NCBI RefSeq assembly: GCF_016907055.1
Contig: NZ_JAFBBG010000005.1
Location: forward strand, 62,001-126,000
From: Paracholeplasma morum
GTDB lineage: Bacteria > Bacillota_I > Bacilli_A > Acholeplasmatales > UBA5453
Length of the DNA: 64,000 nt
Direction of reading: 5' to 3'
The position numbers and the translations under genes were made by a program. Position 1 is the first letter of the stretch. Every line of letters begins with the position of its first letter. Shown here piece after piece: positions 17,807 to 26,804 of this stretch. The notes under the pieces are model-generated. The model searched no databases. It worked only from the letters and a program-made list of their open reading frames with translations, and had not been told where the DNA came from.

Positions 17807-19012
17807 ATGTTAGATGTAAAGAAAATACGTCAAGATTTCCCCATATACGAAACTAATCAAGACCTAGTCTACTTGGATACAGCCGCATCAAGCTTAAAAC
17901 CTAAACAAGTCATTGATGTTGTGGATCACTATTACTCAAAACTGGGTGTCAATGTTCATAGAGGGGTTTATGGCCTTTCTTATGAAGCCACAGACCTATA
18001 TGAATCAGCACGTCACACGGTTGCTAAATTCCTCAATGCTAAATTTGAAGAAATTGTATTCACACGTGGCACAACGGCTTCTTTAAACCTAGTCGCGTCT
18101 AGCTATTTGGACAAAATGACCGAAGAAGATGAGATCATTACAAGTGAATTAGAACACCATTCTAGTATGCTTCCATGGCTTCATGTATCTAAGAAAACCA
18201 AAGCTAAACTAAAGTATGTTGAGTTAGACACTGAAGGAAGAATCACAGTTGAGGCTTTCAAAAAAGTATTATCTGATAAAACAAAAGTGGTTGCATTAAC
18301 CTATGTTTCTAATGTGATGGGTTATATTACCCCAATCAAAGAAATCATTGACTTAGCACATCAAAAAGGTGCCATTGTGGTCGTTGATGCTGCACAAGCA
18401 GCCCCACATATGAAAATAGATGTAACGGCTTTAAATGCCGATTTCCTTGCCTTCTCTGGACACAAGCTTTGTGGACCAACAGGGATCGGTGTGCTCTATG
18501 GAAAAAGACACCTGTTAAATCAAATGGACCCGATTGAATTTGGTGGAGATATGAGCCAGACAGTGGATAAGTTTGAAGCAACATGGAAAGATGCTCCCTA
18601 TAGATTTGAAGCAGGGACACCAATCATTAGTGGTGCGATTGGATTAGCTAGAGCGCTTGATTACATAACCAGTATTGGGTTTGATGCCATTCATGAACAT
18701 GTTAAAACATTACATGATTATGCAATTCATAAACTAGAAGAAGTTAAAGGCATAGAGATTTACAATAAAACCGCAGAAACTGGAATTGTTACGTTTAACG
18801 TAGTTGACGTTCATCCACACGACGCGGCAAGCATATTTGACAAAAATAAAGTGTGTATTCGAGCCGGGCATCATTGTGCGCAACCTATTACAAAATGGTT
18901 AAAACAAATCGCCACGCTGAGAGCAACATTTTATATATATAATACGAAAGAAGATGTCGATGTATTTGTCGATAGCGTCAAAGAAGCTGTTCGTTTCTTT
19001 GGAGCCTTTTAA
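17807..19012 (+). CDS. sufS: Cysteine desulfurase SufS
   Basis: A 401-residue PLP-dependent desulfurase (group II) that removes sulfur from cysteine and hands it to SufU. Visible are the N-terminal YLDTAASSLKP motif, the pyridoxal-Lys segment FSGHKLCGPTGIGVLYG, and the C-terminal loop with catalytic Cys in RAGHHCAQP. Length is normal. It begins one base after sufD and ends 11 bases before sufU, within the suf operon. Confidence 0.96.
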   Translation: MLDVKKIRQDFPIYETNQDLVYLDTAASSLKPKQVIDVVDHYYSKLGVNVHRGVYGLSYEATDLYESARHTVAKFLNAKFEEIVFTRGTTASLNLVASSYLDKMTEEDEIITSELEHHSSMLPWLHVSKKTKAKLKYVELDTEGRITVEAFKKVLSDKTKVVALTYVSNVMGYITPIKEIIDLAHQKGAIVVVDAAQAAPHMKIDVTALNADFLAFSGHKLCGPTGIGVLYGKRHLLNQMDPIEFGGDMSQTVDKFEATWKDAPYRFEAGTPIISGAIGLARALDYITSIGFDAIHEHVKTLHDYAIHKLEEVKGIEIYNKTAETGIVTFNVVDVHPHDAASIFDKNKVCIRAGHHCAQPITKWLKQIATLRATFYIYNTKEDVDVFVDSVKEAVRFFGAF

Positions 19013-19023
19013 AGGAGATACTC

Positions 19024-19464
19024 ATGAATAATTTAGAACATTTATACCGTCAAGTCATTATGGATCACTACAAGAACCCAGCCAATAAAGGGCTAGTTAC
19101 AGATCCTACCTACTTCACGGTTCATATGCACAACCCAAGCTGTGGCGATGACATGACAGTTCAACTCAAAGAAGAGAATGGGCACATCAAAGACATTAAG
19201 CACCAGGGAACTGGGTGTAGTATATGTTGTTCAAGTGCTAGCGTAATGAGTCTAACCCTAATGAACAAAACCAAAACAGAAGCATTGAATACCATTCAAG
19301 CTTACTATAACATGCTTACCAATGAACCTTATGATACAAACGTATTATTTGGAGATGCAATTGCTTACCATGGTGTCGCACAATTTCCTGCAAGAATCAA
19401 GTGCGCAACACTCGCTTGGAAAGCAATTGAACAAGCATTACTATCCAATAAGGAGGATCAATAA
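19024..19464 (+). CDS. sufU: Sulfur-transfer protein SufU
   Basis: A 146-residue IscU-like, zinc-dependent sulfur acceptor for SufS in Gram-positive bacteria. The conserved metal ligands are visible: Cys-Gly-Asp-Asp ([10 protein letters not shown], about residue 40), [12 protein letters not shown] (about 65) and a late Cys in [12 protein letters not shown] good AAAGGAGA ribosome site precedes ATG 19024. Its stop overlaps the sufB start. Second in the order S-U-B that marks the Firmicutes SUF system. Confidence 0.95.
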   Translation: MNNLEHLYRQVIMDHYKNPANKGLVTDPTYFTVHMHNPSCGDDMTVQLKEENGHIKDIKHQGTGCSICCSSASVMSLTLMNKTKTEALNTIQAYYNMLTNEPYDTNVLFGDAIAYHGVAQFPARIKCATLAWKAIEQALLSNKEDQ

Positions 19465-20873
19465 TGGATGACAACAAAAAGAAGATAGACGCAATTATTG
19501 GCGACTATAAGTTCGGTTTTAAGACTGAAAACACTCCAGTCATCAGAACTGGTAAAGGGCTCAATGAAGATGTTGTTCGCGCAATCAGTGAATACAAAAA
19601 AGAACCAGAATGGATGCTTGATTTTAGATTAAAGAGCTATAAGAAGTTCTTAGAAATGAAAAATCCTAAATGGGGACCTGATTTATCTGGAATTGATTTT
19701 GATGAGTTCACTTATTTCATTCGTGCATCTGAAAGAGCTGAAAACAACTGGGATGATGTACCAAGTGAGATTAAAGATACGTTCGAAAAATTAGGTATTC
19801 CTGAAGCGGAACGTAAGTTCTTAGCTGGGGTATCTACACAATTTGAAAGTGAAGTAGTATACCATTCTACAATGGCTGAACTTGAAGCTGAAGGGGTTAT
19901 CTTCGTAGATACCGATACAGCTTTAAGAGAACATCCTGAATTGGTTAAAAAGTTCTTTGGATCAGTTATCCCATATGCTGATAATAAATACGCAGCCTTA
20001 AATAGTGCTGTTTGGAGTGGTGGATCATTCATCTACGTTCCAAAAGGTGTTAAGGTAAAAAAACCGCTACAATCTTATTTCAGAATTAACTCTGAACAAA
20101 TGGGTCAATTCGAAAGAACACTTATTTTAGTAGATGAAGGTGCATCCGTTAACTACGTTGAAGGCTGTACAGCACCTGTATATACCAAAGACTCTTTACA
20201 TGCTGCGATTGTTGAAATCGTCGTTATGAAGGGTGGCTATTGCCGTTATACAACCGTTCAAAACTGGGCAAATAACGTTATTAATCTTGTTACAAAACGT
20301 GCGTTTGTATATGAAGATGCTCACATGGAATGGATTGATGGTAACATCGGATCTAACGTTAATATGAAATACCCATCTTGTGTACTTTTAGGCGAACGTG
20401 CAAAAGGAACTACCATCTCAATTGCATTTGCTGGTAAAGGTCAAAACCAAGATACTGGGGCTAAGATGATTCACGTTGCACCGAACACCACTTCATCGAT
20501 CATCTCTAAATCTATTTCTAGAGGCGGAGGCACTGTAAACTACCGTGGTAAAGTTGACTTTGGCAAAAAAGCAAAAGGTGCTAAAGCACACGTTGAGTGT
20601 GACACCATTATTCTAGATGACTACTCATTCTCAGACACCATCCCTACTAACATTGTTAGAAATAGTGATGTATCGTTAGAACATGAAGCTACAGTTTCTA
20701 AGATTTCTGAAGATCAATTATTCTACTTAATGTCACGTGGTTTAACTGAAGAAGAAGCAACCGAAATGATTGTTATGGGCTTCATTGAACCATTCGCGAA
20801 AGAATTACCAATGGAATACGCCGTTGAACTTAACCAATTGATTAAGCTTGAAATGGAAGGTTCAATCGGATAA
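19464..20873 (+). CDS. sufB: SUF scaffold protein SufB
   Basis: A 469-residue SufB, the main Fe-S scaffold subunit, normal length. It carries the family landmarks: [52 protein letters not shown] with the conserved Cys, and the C-terminal [20 protein letters not shown]. Last gene of the operon, starting at ATG 19464 that overlaps the sufU stop, and followed by a terminator at 20918. Confidence 0.97.
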   Translation: MDDNKKKIDAIIGDYKFGFKTENTPVIRTGKGLNEDVVRAISEYKKEPEWMLDFRLKSYKKFLEMKNPKWGPDLSGIDFDEFTYFIRASERAENNWDDVPSEIKDTFEKLGIPEAERKFLAGVSTQFESEVVYHSTMAELEAEGVIFVDTDTALREHPELVKKFFGSVIPYADNKYAALNSAVWSGGSFIYVPKGVKVKKPLQSYFRINSEQMGQFERTLILVDEGASVNYVEGCTAPVYTKDSLHAAIVEIVVMKGGYCRYTTVQNWANNVINLVTKRAFVYEDAHMEWIDGNIGSNVNMKYPSCVLLGERAKGTTISIAFAGKGQNQDTGAKMIHVAPNTTSSIISKSISRGGGTVNYRGKVDFGKKAKGAKAHVECDTIILDDYSFSDTIPTNIVRNSDVSLEHEATVSKISEDQLFYLMSRGLTEEEATEMIVMGFIEPFAKELPMEYAVELNQLIKLEMEGSIG

Positions 20874-20917
20874 TTTCTTAATATTTACGCTGTTTTCTAT
20901 GAAAAACTTTAAAAATG

Positions 20918-20947
20918 CCAACATTGTTCATTAAATGTTGGTTTTTT
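20918..20947 (+). terminator. Terminator of the suf operon
   Basis: CCAACATT pairs with AATGTTGG across an 8-base loop, followed by six T. Confidence 0.85.
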
Positions 20948-21073
20948 GCATTATAGAGTGTCTAGGCGGATAATATAACTATAGGTGGGGATAATGATAC
21001 GGGTGGAGATTAAAAAGGGGAACCCTTAATCGATTCAATTAGTACTGTAATAAAAGATGTGTTTGACTGATAA

Positions 21074-21112
21074 AGAAAAAGAGTGGTAGGCCATTTGCCT
21101 ATCACTCTTTTA
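21074..21112. terminator. Bidirectional terminator overlapping the mccF-like stop
   Basis: GAGTGGTAGGC (21081-21091) pairs with GCCTATCACTC (21097-21107), flanked by A and T runs. The reverse-strand stop codon at 21102 lies inside the stem. It mainly serves the reverse gene. Confidence 0.75.
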
Positions 21113-22121
21113 CGATGTATTCGATTTTGCCTTGATGATTATGATAAGTTATTCTTGCTTTTGCCCCACTAAGGATTGTGAATGTTGGCGCTATATGTCC
21201 AAAATCCATATCAAAGATAATTGGTATGTCATAGTCCTTAAACAAGTCATTCACTAGATTGTATTGTGTAATATCAATAATTGGATCGCCGTTTAGTGGT
21301 CTTCCAAAAATGATACCTTTCAAATGGTTGAACCAACCAGCTTCTTTGAGTTGCCATAAAGCACGCTTGATCCCAAATACAGTTAAGTCACAAGCTTCTA
21401 AAAACCATATGATGCCATCTTTTTGATAGGTTTCATTAAATAAAGAGACCTTATCGTATTTTAAACCGGGGTATAAAGTGAGGATATCTAAACAACCACC
21501 GATTAGTCTACCTTCAATGAAGAACTGTTCATCTAATTGATTGGTATTCCAAGAAGTCTTATTGACAAGCGTGTAACTTGAAAGTGGATCTTCTGAAACG
21601 GTATTCTTATCTTCATAAAGTGGATAGGTTTCTTGGGTTAATCTATTGCCAGTAATGATTTCAAAGGCTTCAATTAATGATTGATCCCATTCTCTCATGC
21701 CAAACTCTGTGATGTTTTGTCCATAAATGGATACCGTATCTAACAAGGTATTCATTAGGAAAGTTAGATGAGTATTGTCAGAATAGCCCATCACAAATTT
21801 AGGTTTAAATGTTTTTAAGTATTCAAAGTCGATTAGTGGAATCATCTCCATCATCCACTCTCCACCCCCAACACTCCATAAAAATGAGACTTCATCGTCT
21901 GTGTATAGGTCCATAAATTGTTTTGCTCTAGCTTCTTTAGGTGAACTAGCTCCAAATTGATACTCAAATACCGATGAATCAAATTTAAATTTGTATCCCA
22001 TATCCGTTATTTTTTTGATTGCATGTTCTAGTCTTGTTTTATAGGGTTCAATATTTGCACCAAAGCTGGGTGCGATTAATCCGATTGTATCGCCCTTTTT
22101 TAAGAAATTAGGAATTCTCAT
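21102..22121 (-). CDS. S66-family peptidase, MccF / LD-carboxypeptidase-like
   Basis: A 339-residue protein; start placed at ATG 22121, close behind GGTGAT. It has the family's opening KKGDTIGLIAPS, the GARAKQF-type helix, SVGGGEWMMEM and the nucleophile elbow FVMGYSDNT, with a late Glu and the His of DMDFGHIAPTFT completing the Ser-Glu-His triad. MccF cleaves peptide-nucleotide antibiotics of the microcin C type, whereas LdcA trims peptidoglycan tetrapeptides. In an apparently wall-less cell the MccF-type detoxification or peptide-salvage role is more likely. Single gene, convergent with suf. Confidence 0.8.
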   Translation of the reverse strand: MRIPNFLKKGDTIGLIAPSFGANIEPYKTRLEHAIKKITDMGYKFKFDSSVFEYQFGASSPKEARAKQFMDLYTDDEVSFLWSVGGGEWMMEMIPLIDFEYLKTFKPKFVMGYSDNTHLTFLMNTLLDTVSIYGQNITEFGMREWDQSLIEAFEIITGNRLTQETYPLYEDKNTVSEDPLSSYTLVNKTSWNTNQLDEQFFIEGRLIGGCLDILTLYPGLKYDKVSLFNETYQKDGIIWFLEACDLTVFGIKRALWQLKEAGWFNHLKGIIFGRPLNGDPIIDITQYNLVNDLFKDYDIPIIFDMDFGHIAPTFTILSGAKARITYHNHQGKIEYIVKE

Positions 22122-22226
22122 AGTATCACCAATACTATTATAACATAGGGGCATAACATACTTAAATATTATCTTATTTCTACATTTTGAACCCAGTTGA
22201 GTTATAATAGAAATGGAGTGATAAAG

Positions 22227-22808
22227 ATGAGATTATCCTATTTATTAATCAAAGGAATAGACAAAGTTTCAAACGATGATGTCCTAACAATCACAAACCT
22301 TTTACAAGATATGATGCCTAGTGCTTCTATAAAGCAGGATGAGGATTTTTTACTTATTATTCTAGACAGTATACATGAGTATGACTTCAAAGATTTCATT
22401 ACCACTACGAATGCAGAATTGTTAAGCAATCTTTACCTATATGAGTCTGGTGTTTTTAGCACAGTGGATGAATTAAAGATAGATGTTTCTCATAAGAAGA
22501 TGGAACTTAAGTTCGATTTAATTTACTCAAGTGAGAAAACGGCCTTTTACACTCGTATGATTGACTATATTGAGGATAAATATAAAAAACAGGTTTTGAA
22601 AGAGTTTTATGATAACGAAGAGTTCTTATATTCCTTAAAGATATTTATTGAGAAAAACCAAAATACTAGTGAGGCAGCAAAGTTCTTATATATGCACCGA
22701 AACACATTAATCAATCGACTGGATAAGTTTTATAGAATAACAGGTTATGACCTAAGAAAGTTTGAAGACGCATTAATAATTTACCTACTTGTTAAGGATG
22801 TGAAATAG
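22227..22808 (+). CDS. PucR/CdaR-type transcriptional regulator with C-terminal HTH
   Basis: A 193-residue protein; ATG 22227 follows GGAGTGA, and TATAAT sits at 22203-22208. The last 60 residues form the C-terminal helix-turn-helix of the PucR/CdaR family (NTSEAAKFLYMHRNTLINRL followed by a YRITGYDL segment). The N-terminal 130 residues are not recognised and lack the usual GGDEF-like or sugar-diacid domains. Its stop overlaps the start of a membrane protein, so the pair is an operon. The ligand and targets are unknown. Confidence 0.75.
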   Translation: MRLSYLLIKGIDKVSNDDVLTITNLLQDMMPSASIKQDEDFLLIILDSIHEYDFKDFITTTNAELLSNLYLYESGVFSTVDELKIDVSHKKMELKFDLIYSSEKTAFYTRMIDYIEDKYKKQVLKEFYDNEEFLYSLKIFIEKNQNTSEAAKFLYMHRNTLINRLDKFYRITGYDLRKFEDALIIYLLVKDVK

Positions 22809-23293
22809 TGTATACAAATGCTACTGGTTATAATAAGAGATTGATATCTACTTTTTATATATCTCATTTTATTCGAAGAGAATTGATGTGGATTATTGTG
22901 AGTGCTTTAGCGTTGTTTGGTATCGGATCTATGTTTAGAGAGAAGACATCTCAAGGGATGCTTTATTTAGGTATTGGGTCTATCATCTATTTAGTATTTG
23001 TCTTAGTGCTTGCGATAGTATTTCTGAAGATGAATGTAAATAAGAAACTCAAAAATGGGGTCAATCGCCTAAATTATGTGTTTAATGAAACAGATTTCTT
23101 AATTTACTGTGTGGTAGACGATCAAGAAGTCAGTCAAAAGGTACCATATAAAGAAATCAAGAAACTGGTTAGGTATAAAAATGTTATCATGTTCTATTAT
23201 AGTTGGAACCATGCCTTTATCATGGATGCCAATGGGTTTACCGTAGGCAATTATGAACAATTAAGGGTACTATTAGGACGCGAAATGAACTAA
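22808..23293 (+). CDS. Membrane protein, YcxB-like
   Basis: A 161-residue protein starting at GTG 22808, overlapping the stop of the PucR-type regulator by one base, with AAGGA as a weak ribosome site. Two transmembrane segments (about residues 28-45 and 54-76) precede a soluble C-terminal domain of YcxB type (Y-x-E-I-K-K-L-V-R-Y then FYYSWNHAFIMD), as in other small membrane proteins with this domain. No enzyme activity is known. Coupling to the regulator suggests membrane sensing or local control, which is inference. Confidence 0.7.
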   Translation: MYTNATGYNKRLISTFYISHFIRRELMWIIVSALALFGIGSMFREKTSQGMLYLGIGSIIYLVFVLVLAIVFLKMNVNKKLKNGVNRLNYVFNETDFLIYCVVDDQEVSQKVPYKEIKKLVRYKNVIMFYYSWNHAFIMDANGFTVGNYEQLRVLLGREMN

Positions 23294-23301
23294 TTTAAAC
23301 C

Positions 23302-23334
23302 AAAGAAGTGTGCACATTGTACATTTCTTTTTTT
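23302..23334 (+). terminator. Terminator before msmK
   Basis: AAAGAAGTGT pairs with ACATTTCTTT (one G-U pair), followed by seven T. Confidence 0.75.
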
Positions 23335-23346
23335 ATGGTTATTCGT

Positions 23347-23365
23347 TATAATGTAAGCGTTGACA
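23347..23365 (+). promoter_or_regulatory. msmK promoter -10 with a perfect cre site over the start point
   Basis: TATAAT at 23347-23352 is followed at once by TGTAAGCGTTGACA (23352-23365), which fits the cre consensus TGWAANCGNTNWCA at all 14 positions. This is the position where CcpA blocks transcription. Confidence 0.8.
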
Positions 23366-23392
23366 ACTAAACTATATAAAAGGAGTGATTTT

Positions 23393-24505
23393 ATGGCAAC
23401 ACTAGAACTTAAACACATAGACAAGATTTATCCAAATGGTGTTCAAGCTGTATTTGATTTCAACTTAAGTATTAAAGATAAAGAATTCATCGTATTCGTT
23501 GGGCCTTCTGGGTGCGGTAAATCTACGACACTTCGTATGATTGCTGGTCTTGAAGAAATCAGTGCTGGTGAACTTTACATCGATGACGTTTTAGTCAACG
23601 ATACTGCACCAAAAGACAGAAATATTGCGATGGTTTTCCAATCATACGCATTATACCCACATATGTCAGTATATGACAACATGGCTTTCGGTCTTAAGAT
23701 CCGTAAAATGCCAAAAGCTGAAATTGACGTAAAAGTTAAAGAAGCAGCTGCAATTCTTGGATTAGTTCCATACCTTGACAGAAAACCTAAAGCTTTATCA
23801 GGTGGACAACGTCAACGTGTTGCATTAGGTAGAGCAATCGTTCGTAATGCTAAGGTATTCTTAATGGACGAACCACTATCAAACCTAGATGCTAAACTAC
23901 GTGTTCAAATGCGAGGGGAATTAATTAAGCTTCACAACAGAATTAATACAACTACAATTTATGTAACCCATGACCAAATCGAAGCGATGACTATGGCTAG
24001 CCGTATCGTTGTTATGAAAGATGGATACATTCAACAAGTTGGTGCACCAAAAGAAATCTATGACTATCCTAACAACATGTTCGTTGCAGGATTCATCGGA
24101 ACACCTCCAATGAACTTTATCAAAGGTGAAGTTACTAAAGATGGTTACTTCCAAGCTGGTGATCAAAAACTTGAAGTTCCAAAAGGTAAACTTGAAATCA
24201 TTAAGCAAAATGACTTTTATGGTAAACCAGTTGTTTTAGGTATTAGACCAGAAGATATCCATGATGACAAATTGGTTTTAGAAACTTATCCAAATGCTAT
24301 ATTAAAGATTGAAGTAGACGTTGCTGAACTACTAGGTGCTGAAACAAACATCTATACTCAAGTAAACAATTCTAACATTTGTGCAAGTGTTGATGCCCGC
24401 GCTGACATCAAGATTGGCGACAAGCTTGACCTAGCTTTAGACATGAACAAATGCCATTTCTTCAACCCAGAAACTGAATTACGTCTTGTTATCAAAGACA
24501 AGTAA
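23393..24505 (+). CDS. msmK: Sugar ABC transporter ATPase, MsmK/UgpC type
   Basis: A 370-residue ATPase with the CUT1-type layout: Walker A GPSGCGKSTT near residue 38, Q-loop MVFQSYALYPHM near 81, signature LSGGQRQRVALGRA near 135, Walker B VFLMDEPLSNLDAKLR and switch YVTHDQIEAM, then a C-terminal regulatory OB-like domain from about residue 235. ATG 23393 follows AGGAGTGA; an earlier in-frame TTG was rejected. It stands alone with no permease or binding protein nearby, as MsmK does when shared among several sugar importers. The perfect cre site on its promoter predicts strong catabolite repression. Confidence 0.92.
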   Translation: MATLELKHIDKIYPNGVQAVFDFNLSIKDKEFIVFVGPSGCGKSTTLRMIAGLEEISAGELYIDDVLVNDTAPKDRNIAMVFQSYALYPHMSVYDNMAFGLKIRKMPKAEIDVKVKEAAAILGLVPYLDRKPKALSGGQRQRVALGRAIVRNAKVFLMDEPLSNLDAKLRVQMRGELIKLHNRINTTTIYVTHDQIEAMTMASRIVVMKDGYIQQVGAPKEIYDYPNNMFVAGFIGTPPMNFIKGEVTKDGYFQAGDQKLEVPKGKLEIIKQNDFYGKPVVLGIRPEDIHDDKLVLETYPNAILKIEVDVAELLGAETNIYTQVNNSNICASVDARADIKIGDKLDLALDMNKCHFFNPETELRLVIKDK

Positions 24506-24529
24506 GAGACTTCGGTCTCTTTTCTTTTT
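24505..24529 (+). terminator. Terminator after msmK
   Basis: AGAGAC-TTCG-GTCTCT with a UUCG tetraloop, followed by TTTTCTTTTT. It ends directly before the comK-like gene. Confidence 0.85.
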
Positions 24530-24534
24530 ATAAA

Positions 24535-24957
24535 ATGATACTTTTTATTAGGCAAAACAGCGAAGGATCAGTACTCTTTATCGACAATTACAGACAAAAA
24601 GCTTCAAAACCATCCATAAGCATCATAAAACTGCTATGTGAAAAAGCATTATGCAGTTACGAATCAAGGGTTACAAGTACTAAAAGTATGTTTAAATTGT
24701 ATGCTAGAGTGCCGATATACATCCATCAAGAACTTCTTTTATTTCCTACAAAATCACCGAGAACCTATGAGAATATATGGGTGAATTATTGTAGTATTTT
24801 TACTTATGAAAAAAGGGGAAATCAGGTCTTGGTATTCTTTAAAAACAATGTCTCAGAACTCATAGATATCACTTATAAACAATTTAAACAAAGTATGTCC
24901 GTTTGTCAGAAAATATTTAATCACACTAAACATTTGGAAGATAGTTTATACTTTTAG
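24535..24957 (+). CDS. comK: ComK-family competence transcription factor homologue
   Basis: A 140-residue protein matching the core of ComK. The segment ARVPIYIHQELLLFPTKSP followed by ENIWVNY parallels the Bacillus block around PPIMV...IFLFPTLSS...CGWISH, and a YKQFKQSMSVCQKIF helix follows as in ComK. The N-terminus is shorter than in Bacillus ComK (about 190 residues). ATG 24535 lies directly behind the msmK terminator with no ribosome site or spaced promoter visible, so expression is hard to explain: read-through, a leaderless message or an upstream non-AUG start are possible. No other competence genes are in the window. The family call is by eye. Confidence 0.72.
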   Translation: MILFIRQNSEGSVLFIDNYRQKASKPSISIIKLLCEKALCSYESRVTSTKSMFKLYARVPIYIHQELLLFPTKSPRTYENIWVNYCSIFTYEKRGNQVLVFFKNNVSELIDITYKQFKQSMSVCQKIFNHTKHLEDSLYF

Positions 24958-24959
24958 TG

Positions 24960-25014
24960 TGATAACATTTTCATGAGATATTTTCTAGTAAATGCTATCA
25001 CTTAGTGATATAAT
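24960..25014 (+). promoter_or_regulatory. pgk promoter with nested operator-like palindromes
   Basis: Extended -10 TGATATAAT ends at 25014. TATCACT-T-AGTGATA (24996-25010) is a perfect 7-1-7 palindrome overlapping the -10. In addition TGATAACATTT (24960-24970) and AAATGCTATCA (24990-25000) are inverted with one mismatch across 19 bases. A regulator binding here would control the glycolytic operon. Confidence 0.6.
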
Positions 25015-25056
25015 ATTGTCGGTTATACATCATTATATTAATTAATGGAGGAAAAT

Positions 25057-26250
25057 ATGAACAAAAAAACAGTCAGAGACATTGAAGTTTCTGGGAAAAA
25101 AGTATTAATCAGAGTTGATTTTAATGTCCCTATGCAAGACGGAGAAATCACAGATGAAAATCGTATTGTTGAAGCTTTACCTACAATCAAATATATTGTA
25201 GATAACGGTGGACGTGCAATTCTATTTTCACACCTTGGACGTGTAGCTAGCGCCGAAGACAAAAAAGATGCAACATTAGCTCCAGTTGCAAAACGTTTAC
25301 AAGAACTATTGCAAAAAGAAGTTAAGTTTGTACCTGAAACAAGAGGTCAAGTATTAGAAGAAGCTATCGCAAATTTGAAAGATGGCGAAATCTTAATGTT
25401 CGAAAACACACGTTTTGAAGACATTGAAGGTAAAAAAGAATCTAAGAACAACCCGGAATTAGGTAAATACTGGGCATCATTAGGGGATGTATTCGTTAAC
25501 GATGCATTCGGTACTGCGCACAGAGCACACGCTTCAAATGCTGGTATTGCAGCAAACATCAAAGAAACAGTCGCAGGCTTCCTACTAGAAAAAGAAATTA
25601 AATTTATCGGTGGTGCAGTGTCCAATCCAAAACGTCCTTTTGTTGCGATTTTAGGTGGTGCGAAAGTATCCGATAAGATTGAAGTAATTTCTAATCTTTT
25701 AAACGTTGCAGACAAAGTAATTATTGGTGGCGGTATGGCTTATACATTCTTAAAGGCTCAAGGCTTTGAAGTTGGTACTAGCTTATGTGAAATTGAAAAA
25801 CTAGATTTAGCTAAAGAATTATTAGAAAAAGCGGATGGTAAGATCGTATTACCAGTTGACTTTAGATTCACTAAGAAGTTTGAAAATGAACCTGCTAGCC
25901 ATGTTGGCCCAATCACTGACATAAAAGCAGATGAAATGTCACTAGACATTGGACCTAAATCTGTTGAGTTATTCGCAGAAATTCTTGCAACTGCTAAAAC
26001 CGTTGTATGGAATGGACCAATGGGTGTATTTGAAATGTCAAACTATGCACATGGTACAATTGGGGTTTGTGAAGCAATTGCAAATCTTAAATCAGCAACA
26101 ACAATCGTTGGTGGTGGAGACTCAGCTGCAGCAGCAATCCAATTTGGATATGCATCTAAGTTTACACACATCTCAACAGGTGGTGGCGCTTCTCTAGAAT
26201 ACTTAGAAGGCAAACTATTACCTGGTATCGAAATCGTCGCTAATAAATAA
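25057..26250 (+). CDS. pgk: Phosphoglycerate kinase
   Basis: A 397-residue cytoplasmic enzyme that makes ATP from 1,3-bisphosphoglycerate in glycolysis. The true start is ATG 25057; the GGAGG that overlaps an earlier in-frame ATG is its ribosome site. Substrate-binding [11 protein letters not shown] and SHLGR are near the N-terminus, then [13 protein letters not shown], and the nucleotide site GGGDSAAAA near residue 353. The stop overlaps the next start, so pgk is translationally coupled to an XRE-cupin regulator, HPr and tpiA. Confidence 0.97.
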   Translation: MNKKTVRDIEVSGKKVLIRVDFNVPMQDGEITDENRIVEALPTIKYIVDNGGRAILFSHLGRVASAEDKKDATLAPVAKRLQELLQKEVKFVPETRGQVLEEAIANLKDGEILMFENTRFEDIEGKKESKNNPELGKYWASLGDVFVNDAFGTAHRAHASNAGIAANIKETVAGFLLEKEIKFIGGAVSNPKRPFVAILGGAKVSDKIEVISNLLNVADKVIIGGGMAYTFLKAQGFEVGTSLCEIEKLDLAKELLEKADGKIVLPVDFRFTKKFENEPASHVGPITDIKADEMSLDIGPKSVELFAEILATAKTVVWNGPMGVFEMSNYAHGTIGVCEAIANLKSATTIVGGGDSAAAAIQFGYASKFTHISTGGGASLEYLEGKLLPGIEIVANK

Positions 26251-26789
26251 TGGACATCGGCAGTAAAATTCGAGAACTGAGACTCGAAAATGGTTTGACG
26301 CAAGAAGAGCTGGCGAATAGATTAGAACTCACTAAGGGCTATATTTCCCAGTTAGAACATAATTTGGCGTCCCCATCTATGAACACTTTATTTTCAATTT
26401 TAGAAGTTTTAGGTACTGATGTGAGTGACTTTTTCTCAAATCAAATCGAAGAACAAGTTGTATTTAAGAAATCAGACTTTTATGAAAAGGAAAACGGTGA
26501 CTTAAAGCATAATGTTAGTTGGATAGTACCTAATGCGTTAAAATATGAAATGGAGCCAATTATTATTGAGATCCAACCTGGCGGGAAGTCATTTGAAGAT
26601 GATCCTCACGCGGGTGAAGAGTTTGGTTATGTCTTAGAAGGCGAAGTTACTTTGGTTATTAATAAGAAGAAATACATCGTGAAAACCGGTGAAACTTTCT
26701 ATTATCTAGCCAATAAGGAACATCACTTGACGAACCACACCAATAAAAAGGCCAAAGTACTTTGGATTAGTACGCCGCCAATGTTTTAA
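26250..26789 (+). CDS. XRE-family regulator with C-terminal cupin domain
   Basis: A 179-residue two-domain regulator: residues 4-58 are a Cro/C1-type helix-turn-helix (LTQEELANRLELTKGYISQL), and residues about 105-175 are a cupin fold (GKSFEDDPHAGEEFGYVLEG, then HHLTNH) of the type that binds small ligands or metals. The ATG overlaps the pgk stop. PuuR/SinR-like proteins with this layout are local regulators. Its place between pgk and the HPr gene suggests that it could sense a metabolite for the operon, possibly through the palindromes at the pgk promoter; that link is inference. Confidence 0.88.
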   Translation: MDIGSKIRELRLENGLTQEELANRLELTKGYISQLEHNLASPSMNTLFSILEVLGTDVSDFFSNQIEEQVVFKKSDFYEKENGDLKHNVSWIVPNALKYEMEPIIIEIQPGGKSFEDDPHAGEEFGYVLEGEVTLVINKKKYIVKTGETFYYLANKEHHLTNHTNKKAKVLWISTPPMF

Positions 26790-26804
26790 AGAAAGGTGAA
26801 ATAT

